DNA of 64,000 nucleotides from the NCBI RefSeq assembly GCF_009389715.1, contig NC_052401.1, positions 2,654,843 to 2,718,842 of the forward strand, written 5' to 3'. The position numbers and the translations under genes are program-made. This document shows, piece by piece, positions 11,045 to 21,289 of the stretch. How positions within the stretch are numbered: position 1 is the first letter of the stretch; each line of letters starts with the position of its first letter. This stretch comes from Phoenix dactylifera. Lineage: Eukaryota > Streptophyta > Magnoliopsida > Arecales > Arecaceae. Below the pieces are notes generated by a model. The model ran no database searches. It saw nothing but the letters and a program-made list of their open reading frames with translations, and had not been told where the DNA came from.

Positions 11045-14018
11045 GTACGGTTCTTTCTTTCTCTACATCCGTCTCTCACCCTGAGAAATTGATGATAAGA
11101 AGTTCGCAAGAAACTAATCGATTAAAAATTTAACTGGATTTGTGCAATAATTTAAGACGTACGTTTCAATTTTTACATTTTACGCTCTATAGTCGGTTTA
11201 TTTCTTGCTTCTTGCTCCTTTAGGGAAAGGGACTTCTCAAGAAAGATGAAGAACCCTGTAGTTTGATGTCGATTAGTACGGATTTCGAGCCCAATTAAGA
11301 ACAAGGTATAAGAATAGTGACGAGCAAGTGATTATTTTAGAAAGGCGCCACTTTCCTGAGAGGCTTACTGGAGAGATATCTGATGGATGGAACAAGAAAT
11401 AGTAATGAAAACGATCAAGATCTGAATTCTGTGTGCAAGTTTGGTCCAGGAATTTGGCTATGTTATTGGTGTGACATGGTGAATTCGGGGTCAATGAATG
11501 GAATGTTGATCAGTTGTACTGGCTGATATTTACATCATATCTTTTGTAGATAAATGGAATTGCTTAGTGGCTTCGGTAAGAGTATAGGAAAATAGGATTG
11601 GCATAGGAGATGATCAAGTTGTAGTAATATGATGGAGGGGCATGCATGTAATGGAAAGAGTTTCAAATGGAGCTTGTTTTGGGCATTAACGGTAAAAAAA
11701 ATAATAATGAAAATACATGATTGATTGAGTTGATGATGTACTTTGATCATGCCCTAAGTTCTATTCACTGGAGAAGGCAACATCTAGATTGAAGAAATAG
11801 GAAAGGTTTAAAAACTTCCATTTTGAGTTGATGGTAGAAATAACATTACTTTATATATGTTTTAGTAAAAATTGAGATGCAATGTGCGCTCGGAAATTGG
11901 GATATGGAGGGGCTTACAAGACTATTATGTTGGTGTAATAGGATATGCTATAGATGGTGTGCATTGGAGAAGGTGATATTAGGCGAATCCTTGGTAGGTT
12001 ACTGACCTTAAAAGACATAGTAACTCCATGGAACTCATGGTTGGAGGGATATTAGGTTGGACATAGAAAGAGTTCAATAGAGCCGGTTGGATATCAGAAG
12101 GGCTCAAGGATTCCATGATGTTGACGAGTATCAGTGATACTTGGTCACTTGAGAGTTAATGTCGGAGGAAGGGTCCTATTAAAGAAAGAGGCTCATAAAA
12201 ATGTTGCATGAACAACTAAGGAAGTTGAGGATGGAAGGAAGAGGCATATGGGGTCCAATGTAGCTGGAGTAGAGAGGACTTAACAGTCTCAATTAACGAC
12301 ATCCATGTGTGATATGTCACATTCATATTAGTTGTCACTCTCAAAAAGAAGATGATGACATTGACATTCTTTTGAGTCATGAAGTCACCAAGTAGTGGGA
12401 TGATGAAGCTGTAGCATGAGAGAACAAGTTTAGGAGTTAAAAATGGGGAAAATAGGCTTCCATCAAAAGCAAAAATAGTATTTCCATCCCAGTGAGAAGA
12501 AAGAAAACCCTCATGATCTGCACTAGAAAACTGTGGTTTAAACAAAGAATTCTTGTACACACTGAGTAGATTGTGATATTAGGGATGAGGAGCCTGTTTA
12601 GTGAGAGATGATGACTAACAATATGGGGAGATTAGGAGAGGATTTTCTAATGTAAAGGGTGGGGGCCTGAGAGTGTGATTACATAACAACTGTTTTGACA
12701 AGTGAAAATGCAAACACATGCTGGGGAAAGTAACGGTTTGTTTTTGGGATAAGTATGAATTGATATAGTGGCATTGGTATCCATGTGTCGCACATGCTGG
12801 TCACTTATCAATTGTTTGTTGTTTAGATATATTATTCTAGGTTGTATTGGGTAGAAATGAAAATAAGACCCTAGTCAAAATTGATTGTCCAGAGATACCA
12901 TGGCAAACTTATGTTGTCAAACTAATAATCTACTGTATCTAATAATGGAAGATAGATGAAGAGATAGTTAGCTAAATTAGCATTGGGTACATGAATTAGA
13001 GAGGTGATCTTTGGGATGTTACATTACTGACGTATTCCTTATTAATTTTAGGAAAAGCATTATATAAAAGCTGCCAATAAGATTTGCATGGTTATACAGT
13101 TTGGGATCGTGGGAAATAAAGAAGGTCCGAGCAAACAAGATGAATGCGGTAGAATTGAGGATTTTGAGATCAATGTCTATTAAATCTAAGAAAGAGCAAG
13201 GAATGACTATATTAGATCACAAAGCTGAAAGTAGATAGATGGGACAAGAATTGATGATTATTGTTTATGTATGTTAGGCATGTTTACTTATAATTAAGAA
13301 TGATCCTGTTCTTTAGTAGCACAAAACAACTACTTCTACCTTAGGTTGTTGCACATGCTTTGGAATTTATAGGAACCTGCTACCGTGCCAACTTCTTAAG
13401 AACTTGCTTATTAGAATTTCTTAGAGATTCATTTCCCCATTCCACAACTACACTCTTACTCTAGGAATTGAGTTTTCTTCTTTGCTTGATAGAGCTTTAC
13501 TTCTTCTTAGCCATCAAGAATAATTATAAATGGTAGCTTCAATTCTTTATAATCATCTTAGAATGTTTGCTGGAAACCATCCCTCTCGAGGAACTTATGT
13601 TGATCAAATTATCAGTAGAGATTTGGAGACCACTTTAATATTATAAAATGTTGTCAAAGTGGTACTACTTAAGTGTCTGTCGCTTTCAAGGGTTCTAAAC
13701 AGCTTAGCTGCTCGGACACTCAGGTTAGGACCTGGTCGCACAGTTGGTTGCTTAAGGGCCTCCTATTACTTAAAGCAACTTATTTGACTGTGCCTTGTTA
13801 CCTATAAGTAGTCCTGCAATATTATATATGCCATGCAAAATAATGGTAGATTATCCCTCCTTTTGCCATGTTTTCACTTATAGCAATAGACCATACACAG
13901 AGAAATATAGAAGTGCAGAATTAGAAGTTGGGAGTTTGTACATAAAATTATTTGTAATAATTTGCTCATCTATAGTGAGTACACCCATTTTAATAATTTA
14001 TGAATCTTTTAGATAGAG

Positions 14019-14182
14019 AGGGCAGGCATTGGCAATAGTTAGATTGCTCCATTGTGGCTTGGGTGTCATGAGTTAAAAACGAAACACAAAAATAGCCTCT
14101 TCATATGTGGGGTAAAGCTACGTATATCTAACCTCCCTAGACCTCGTGGTGGTGGGAGCCTCATGCACTCGGACACCTTTTT
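14019..14182 (+). mobile_element. Au-like tRNA-derived SINE, copy in unit A
   Basis: Matches the Au SINE plan: a tRNA-like head (TAGTTAGATTGCTCC, then a decayed B box), the middle GGGGTAAAGCTACGTA and the tail GGTGGGAGCCTCATGCACT. The B box is damaged (gagttaaaaacgaaac). It is flanked by ATGAATCTTTTAGATAGAGA and ATGAATATTTTAGAGAGA, the remains of the target duplication shared with unit B. Confidence 0.7.
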
Positions 14183-14534
14183 ATGAATATTTTAGAGAGA
14201 AGCAAGAAAATTAAATAAAATTATGTGCTTGCTTGAACACTTAGGACCTGGTTGCACAGTTGGGTGGTTAAGGGCCTCTTGCCACTTGAGCAACTTTTAT
14301 GACTGTGGCCTGTTAATGGTATCCTGCAATATTATATATGCCATACAAAATAATGATAGATTATCCCTCCTTTTGCCACATTTGCACGCATAGGAATAAA
14401 CTATAAACAGAGAAACACAAGAGTGCAGAATTAGAAGTTGGGAGTCTATACATAAAATTATTTTTAAGAATTCGCTCTTCTTTAGTGAATACACCCATTT
14501 TAATAGTTTATGAATATTTTAGACAGAGAGAAAG

Positions 14535-14699
14535 AGGGCGGTGGGCCTTGGTGTAATGGTTAGATTGCTCCATCTTGACTTAGTTGTCATAGGTTCGAAA
14601 CACAAATACAAGTTCTCAGCACATGGGGTAAGGTTGCGTACGTCTGACTCTTCCTAGACCTTGCAGCGGTGGGAGCATCATGATTTGGTACACATTTTA
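14535..14699 (+). mobile_element. Au-like tRNA-derived SINE, copy in unit B
   Basis: Head GTGGGCCTTGGTGTAATGG with an A-box-like start, B box GGTTCGAAAC at 14592-14601, middle GGGGTAAGGTTGCGTACG and tail GCGGTGGGAGCATCATG. This order is that of Au SINEs, widespread in flowering plants. Flanking direct repeats lie at 14510-14530 (ATGAATATTTTAGACAGAG) and 14700-14720 (ATGAACATTTTAGAGAGAG). Confidence 0.8.
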
Positions 14700-15447
14700 A
14701 TGAACATTTTAGAGAGAGAATCAGGAAAATTAAATAAAAATAAATAAGCTAAGAAGTATGTCGACTCAAAAAAACACTTAAGCAGTTGATGAGATCTAAC
14801 CTTCCATCACATACCCCTTCCGTATTGAATCCATCATGTGAAGCTGTGAACCTACCATTCATTAGATATTCTTTTCCGTATTTGAATATTTGATAGACTA
14901 ATGGGATGCTTTTGTAAGAATTCACTTTTCTTGTGTTAATGCGTCCTTTTAATAATTTATGAATATTTTAAAGAGAGAAGCAGGAAAGTAAATACGCTAA
15001 GAAGTAAGAAGTATGTCTGTTCATCCAGACACTTAACCAGTTTATGAGAGCATAACCTTCCATCACATACTCCTTCCCTGTTAAATCCATCATGTGAACC
15101 TACCATTCATTAGATATTCTTTACCCTTCTCAAAGAACTGATGATATTCTTGTGCATGTGTTTTATGTTCTTGTAAACAAGTAATTGTTGGAGTTTCTAA
15201 TTATGCTGTCTGGAAACTATGGAAGACCTTTTTGTTGGAAGTAAACGTGGAAGCTCAATAGGAGGTAGGTTAAATAAAGATAAATAAAAATAATAAGAAT
15301 AGGAACCTTGTTGGTTGGAATCTATTTTTCGTTTTTCATGTCATTCCTATAGTTTTATTTGATATTATGTACTCTGCATTCTATCATATTTCAAAGCATA
15401 GTATCATTTATTAGATTGAATTCCTTGTTCTTCCTTTTAGTAGGAAA

Positions 15448-16076
15448 ATGTCTGCATATGAGAATGTTGTCGGTGGGAAGCTTAAGCTGAAAGGAAAAGC
15501 ATTAGATGTCAAGACAGGTGGGGTAAAGAAGAAAACGAAGCAGAAGCATCATTATAACCGCGAGTCACAAATTGAAACACATGAGCCTCCAGCAGGTTGG
15601 CTGTTACTATACTGTACATATTAGAATCTCTTTAAGGGAACTAATATGATATTATCTTTTTCTTCATAGTTTATCAAAGGCTTTTAAGGACACCAATGGA
15701 TTTGCAAATCAAAATCAAATATGGATGGATTTCCACTGTTTTCTACACTCCATGAGGCCAATTGCTGCTGATATGTTGAATGACCTGGCAACATTTGCCC
15801 CATGTTTGTGACTTTTCAGGTGAAAGTGCAGGAGTATCAACTGATCCTACTGAAGAAAGCACTGAAGCTGACAAGCTCGGGGATGGACATACACCGGCTT
15901 GTGATGATCACCTTACACCAGCTGAGAGACGGTATGTGGAACAAAGGGAGAAAATCAACAGGCATAGGCTGGCAAAGACTGCAAACAAATCACATCGTGA
16001 CCGGATTCAGGACTTCAATCAGTACCTGGCAAATCTTAGTGAGCATTATGACATTCCCAAAGTTGGTCCTGGTTAG
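15448..16076 (+). CDS. FAM32A-like protein
   Basis: Two coding exons: 15448-15595 and 15820-16076, joined in phase 1 (G plus GT makes Gly50). The 134-residue product begins MSAYENVVGGKLKLKGKALD, the FAM32A signature, has a Lys-rich stretch near 27-34, an acidic spacer, and the conserved C-terminal part LTPAERRYVEQREK...AKTANKSHRDRIQDFNQYLANLSEHYDIPKVGPG. FAM32A is a nuclear protein; the human protein binds the catalytic spliceosome and helps 3' exon ligation, and the C-terminal tail is the part that enters the spliceosome. The plant protein probably does the same, by homology. Both exons are free of indels. The upstream exon boundary at 15441 makes a non-coding first exon likely. Confidence 0.9.
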
Positions 16077-19000
16077 CTTAATGACCCAATATTGAAAGCA
16101 AGCTGGTCCAACTTTAGAATTGTGGTGTGCATTGTGTGGTATTGTTTTGTTATGTTGAAACCTTTCAATAGTCCCCATTTATGTTGGGAACAGAGACAGC
16201 CAATCTGGGATGTCAGTTGTAGTGCTTGATGATCACTGCACATATTTTTAATGGCCTTTACTAGCTCTGATTGAGATGGATTTTCTTCTGCAAATCATTC
16301 TAGAATTTGTTTTCAAATTTTAGACTATGGTTCTTGATCATTTATCATTTGTTCATTATTACCTTCATTGAGGTCATCAGTAACAGGTTGAATTTCTGGT
16401 TGGAACTATGTAATGTCAGTGGTGTAAACTGCTAATTATTCGGCTATTGACACTTGCTATCGGTGCACCAGCATTTGTTTAGAAGTAATCAAGTGGAAAT
16501 AAGTTTCAGATGCTGCTTAGGCTCAAAAAAAGGCGTGTATTGGACCTCTTGGGACTGCTTTTTAACTGCAAAATCAGTGCGTTCTACTGTATTTTGAAGT
16601 CTGTTTCTGTCCTAATCTTAAAGTGGAACGCTCAGGTGTTTTTGATAGGTAGCTCATACTTAAGGTTGTATGGAATATTTATCTGATAGTGGCATTTTTT
16701 TCATGGCACCCACACAAGCTGGAACTCTGATCGACACATTTGGAACAGCCTGAATTCTGGATTCTCATTATGATTGCCTTATATAAGGTGATGCAACAAG
16801 GATTTTGGTCGTAGCGGTAGAGCTTATCCTCTAAACGAGGATTTTGCTGGATTTCGAGCTCCAGCTACCTCTGAGAGAAAAAGAACTGTTCAGAGCCTGG
16901 TATTAGGTGCATAAAGGTTGCTCGTTCACAAAAATTGTGCAAGGGCGTTTTACGTCAACATTTTCAGCTGCCAGTGAGGCTTGAGAGTGAAGGAATACGC
17001 ATAAAATTTAAAGTTGCACTTCAATCCTAGTGTTTTACATAATCTTCTCAAAATTATTGCAACTTTAAGCTACTTTAATCTTCTTGACCGTTGAGAAGGA
17101 AACAAATCCCTCATGCCACTTGCTAAACATCACCTTTATTCGTTCTTCTCCCTACATTAGAAGAAGGTTCCTGCATTTCCTTCTGTTACAAAATCAAATA
17201 GCATTCTGCTCTTAGCAATCCTCCCTCTTCCAGCTTAATCCTCTTGCACACACCTCCCCTTCTTTGTTCCACATCCTTAAACCAATCAACCGATGATGGA
17301 CATCAAGTTCAGGATACACCTAGGAAAGAATAAACAAAAGTGCCTTGCTCTTTTAATTCCCACGACTGGGGTATTCCACCAAGAGCAGCTATGATGTTCC
17401 TGAGATATTAACGGGAATGCAGTGACACATGGTGAATGGCCACTACATCACAAAAGCTAATGAAATCTTTGCAGAAATGCAGTAAAGAATGTAATCTCAC
17501 TGAAAAACGCAACTTTTACATCTCCCTTGTTCAAGTTGCATGTAACTGCCCCAAAATTAGCCGCAGAATGGATACTATGCATCAAGGTGCAATTAACCAA
17601 AAAAAAGAAAGAAAAATGGTGTTTCATTTGTTTTATCAGAAGTTATTCGAATTTCAGTGGTGTCTGGATCATCAGGAAGTAAGTATCTTCTAATATTTAC
17701 CAGGATGTCTTAAAGTCAATCATCATTCTACAATGCCCACTGTAGTTTATTTTTCATCCATCATTTTAACAAAATAATATTCAAACCTTCAACTACAGAA
17801 TATATGAAGCAATCATGTCAAATGTCAATGTTTTATGAATTGCTTAATTCTAAAAACACAGAATATATTGTTTGTGCCTGATGGCGGTTGTCAAAATCTT
17901 TCAATGATATTGTTCAAATTTGCCACGATGATCGCTGCAAAAGTTAACATCTACACCTGGCCAAACATGCATTTCATATGAGCCTTCTGGATTCTGTGTG
18001 GAATACCCAAAATATATCATGCTTGTGATACTCTTTAGCCTTTTGTAGAGAAATTCCCCTAGCAAAGACTGATAAACTCTATTTCCCCTTCCTATTCCTG
18101 CCTGACCCAATACTGTTCCTTCTAAGTATCGATTGGTGACAAACAGTCAGGAAGAAGACACTGTATGAAAATTCATTCATATATAACAAATCTAGTTTAA
18201 TCTAAACTTTTAACCAGGAACAGAGAAAGAAGAGAAGTTGATCTATGTTGCACCAAGCATTGGGTGTCTATAGTGTTCATGCATCAAATTCAAGGGCTAG
18301 TGAATAAACCAACCAATCAGCATGACAGTAGGCAGCAATCCTGAATTGGTTTCCAAAGATTGTCAGCATTATGCAACGAATTCGTCACTCTTTACCAGAA
18401 AATTCATGAGAATAATATTCCAATACATCAATAACACTTACAGATAAATAATTCAATTCTTTTCAATCAAAAAATCTTGCTGGCCTAGGTTGCAACCACG
18501 CTTCCAGTATCTGGCAACGTATAGAACACTGTGGGCAAGTCCAAAAGGGGAAAAGATGTGGAGAGAATAAGATTTATATCAACAACGTTAGCATGATTCA
18601 GACATAGAATAAATCCAATGAGTCAAACTCCATCACATTATAAAACCATATTTACATGCGAAAGAAATGAATTTTAAATCTGAACATTCTTTCCAGCATT
18701 ACCATACTGATTACATTTCCATCATGGGCTTCATTATTCAATGCAATGACTCCATAAGCCAATGGAAAAAGAAAAAATTGTATAACAGCCACAAGAAACA
18801 AAAAAAAAAAAAAAAATGGGGAAAAATCATTCATCCAACACAAGAGATACAACGCAAGCCACATCATGATCCGTTTATCTAACGATCACCATCTTGCAAA
18901 AAAATTCATCTTGCAACAAATTTAGAAGTTACAACCAGAAAACAATACAAATATTTCATTAGATTCATCCAAACAAACAGGTTTTGCCCGGGATCAAAAT

Positions 19001-19082
19001 CACGCGCCGCAATTCCAAGAATAAATGATCTGAAACGATTCGAATGTTAGAGAGGGGGAATTAAAAGAAGCCATTTTATCAC
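16077..19082. other. Spacer between convergent genes
   Basis: Holds the 3' UTR of the FAM32A-like gene on the left and that of the small membrane-protein gene on the right (up to about 18500). The remaining AT-rich DNA shows no credible frame, only short open stretches without coding character and an A-run at 18799-18817. Confidence 0.6.
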
Positions 19083-19286
19083 CTAAGATAAAGATGGAAT
19101 TCTTCCGGTTAGGAGGTGGTGAAAGAGAATAAGCAGACGCGGGCAAGATCTTGAGAGGACGTAGCAGAGGAAACAGAAGAAGATGAGGAGGAAGAGGTAG
19201 TCCACCATCACGAACAAGGTGGTCGACCCGTGCCTCCGCTTCGCCTCCTTCCTCCTATTCTTCCCCTCCTCCTCCTTCCCCTCCAT
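19083..19286 (-). CDS. Small single-pass membrane protein, unknown
   Basis: A 67-residue frame with a highly charged N-terminus (MEGKEEEGKNRRKEAKRRHG) followed by one clear hydrophobic segment at about 25-45 (LFVMVDYLFLLIFFCFLCYV). The basic head and hydrophobic tail suggest an endomembrane protein with a cytosolic N-terminus. A CT/GA-rich leader of about 90 bases precedes the ATG, and no upstream ATG competes. I do not recognise a named family. Splicing near residue 46 (CTCTCAAG) cannot be excluded, which would change the last 20 residues. The charge pattern and position make it more than a chance frame, but this is not certain. Confidence 0.5.
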   Translation of the reverse strand: MEGKEEEGKNRRKEAKRRHGSTTLFVMVDYLFLLIFFCFLCYVLSRSCPRLLILFHHLLTGRIPSLS

Positions 19287-19677
19287 CGAAAAGCCTCTCC
19301 TCCGTCTCTTCTTCTCTCCTCTCCCTTCGCCGCTGCTGGTAGATCTGAAGCCTAGCGATCTCAGAATTCTCGATGGATGGGCCTTCTGTTAGTAAGAAGA
19401 TATTCTGGGCTCCGCAACAAAATCAAGCCTATACTAGCCATGGGATGCTTATCGAACGGTCATAATAGAACAGAAAATATATGGGGTTCGATGGCTGTCA
19501 CATATGAAAGATCGCTTGATCTTTCCTTGCCCCACCTTGTTCTCTTTATCTAGTTTTGTACTTCTGTCTTCTGCTTTCTTTGGTTAGGTGAGAGAGACAG
19601 GATGGAAGGGGCGTTGGCTCGATTAAATTTGAAGATCGGATGCCCACATTTGGATGTTACCAATGAAAGTGCTACTG

Positions 19678-19800
19678 ATCCGCTGGTACCAAGGTAGCGC
19701 TGGAGTGACATATTCATACATGGGTATTGATCCCAGTGGAGGGAGCCCATGGGTCGAAAAGATATGCAGAAATTTGCGGCCTGCATCGAACAGTTTCTAC
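19678..19800 (+). mobile_element. Fragment of the SINE family found at 34040
   Basis: Shares a block with the SINE at 34040-34389: GGTAGCGCTGG then GTGACATA, CCAGTGG, and CGGCCTGCATCGAACA against CAATCCGCATCGAACA. The fragment lacks the promoter head and the A tail, so it is an old truncated copy. The rest of 19390-20830 is spacer in which I see no gene. Confidence 0.5.
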
Positions 19801-21120
19801 CTGACTTGCTGCTGGTCCGGTGCAGATCTAAGTACTGAGAAAATTCGTCACAAATCTGGTCCGGATAAATATAATTTTTTTATAAATTTTATTTTAGAGG
19901 TTAAAAAATTGATTTGAATAAAAAATAATTTTTATAATTTTATCAGATTTGATCCATCCAATATATTTTCTCTATCTCTATCCATCTCTTGCTCTGTTCT
20001 GCATCGAGATAAGTACGAATAATGGCCTATTTGACCCATATTTGGCTTGTTGCCATCCCTATCTATATAGCTGAGTGGGCTAGAAACCATGCACAATTGA
20101 TTAATATCCTTCCTTGCTAATTGATATATTTTTATGGGCATAGATCTTATGATAACTTGTAGGATTTTATCAAATTAAATCATATTGTTTGGATATTTCT
20201 TTTATATACGTCCGGTGGTTAAAATTAAGGTTAGAAAGTTTAGTAAAATAACGTCAGAAAAAAATGTAAGAGGACTTGCAAAGCATTGAAATATACATAA
20301 ATATACTAAAACGTGAATCTGCTATCCAAAAGTACTTTATAAAGAATATACATATACGTCTAGTACTAGATGTGCATATGGTTGGTGGGGAATTGAACGG
20401 GGCTTGGGACAAAATAGTTAGAATATTTTGAAACTAGAGTATCCTTATGAAACTTTCCTCTTAGCATCTTCCCATTCGCCTACTCGCCTTCAAGCTTCCT
20501 TGGTGCCGAGATAGAGTAGCCACATAATAGAAGCTAGGAAAGAAATGTAACCTGGAGCTGTCCTCCTATTCGCGATATCTCATCCACGACGACTATCTTA
20601 TCCACACGCGTACAGCATGGATACCGGTCCTGACTATCTTATTCACCCACAACTACTATCGAGCCTGTGCTCCGGCAAAGCGCATAAAAATTCGTATACG
20701 GACATCCCTGCCGTCTTCCTATACGAGACCCATGACACAACGCCCAACCATCCGCCAATCTCCTGATGAAACGTGGCAAAGGAGCCGTTCCTCGAAGCAT
20801 TGTTCTTGACATTAACTTCGAAACGAAGAAAGAATTTATATTAAATATTAGGATGGTGACCTGATCCCTCCGATGAGAACAACGTGCTTCCACCGCCCCG
20901 ACCCCGAATTCCCGTCCGGGTGCATAGCATTCCCCGCTCTCCGAATTCCTTTCCGCTACCGTTAAAAAATCCGGCAGTCGCCCAACCACGACGCTGCGGC
21001 CACCCCCTCTCACTCTCTCCCCCCTCTCCCTCCGATCTTTCCCCATTTCTAGTTTTCGGATCCACTTCTGGGCTCTCTCTCTCGCCCCCGCTCCCTCTAC
21101 TATTCTTCCGGCCGCCGTTA

Positions 21121-21255
21121 ATGGAATCGCCTCCTCGCCCTTTCTCCTATTTCCGCTACTGCTATTGCCGCTGTTTCCGCCGCTTCTGCCGCTCCTGCCG
21201 CTGCTTCTGTTGTTGCTACTGCTGCTCCTCCTCCCCCGCTGATTTCGAGGGCTAG
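21121..21255 (+). CDS. Cys-rich upstream ORF in the SHMT leader
   Basis: A 44-codon frame starting MESPPRPFSYFRYC and ending PADFEG, stop 34 bases before the SHMT start. Eleven of 44 residues are Cys, because the DNA is a decayed run of TGC/CCG/CTG triplets. It could act as an upstream ORF that lowers SHMT translation; nothing shows the peptide itself has a role. Whether 21121 lies inside the mRNA is inferred from the CT-rich leader character of 20950-21289. Confidence 0.35.
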   Translation: MESPPRPFSYFRYCYCRCFRRFCRSCRCFCCCYCCSSSPADFEG

Positions 21256-21289
21256 GGTTAGGGTTTTGGATTCTTGATTTCTCCTCGGC

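Larger units (their letters stand above)
13719..15125. repeat. Tandem repeat array, two full units and one partial
   Basis: Unit A (about 13719-14222) and unit B (about 14236-14745) agree along their whole length: both open with TTAGGACCTGG, contain CCTGCAATATTATATATGCC and ATTAGAAGTTGGGAGT, and carry a SINE. Unit C (about 14917-15125) repeats only the right half (TTTATGAATATTTTA, then AACCTTCCATCACATAC and CCTACCATTCATTAGATA) and lacks the SINE. Identity between A and B is roughly 80 to 85 percent by eye, so the duplication is old. Confidence 0.85.
11045..15440 (+). other. Presumed 4.4 kb leader intron
   Basis: AT-rich DNA without a credible frame from 11045 to about 13700. The right third holds the tandem repeat units and SINE copies listed separately. 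If the leader exon at 10900-11044 is wrong, this is spacer rather than intron. Confidence 0.4.
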
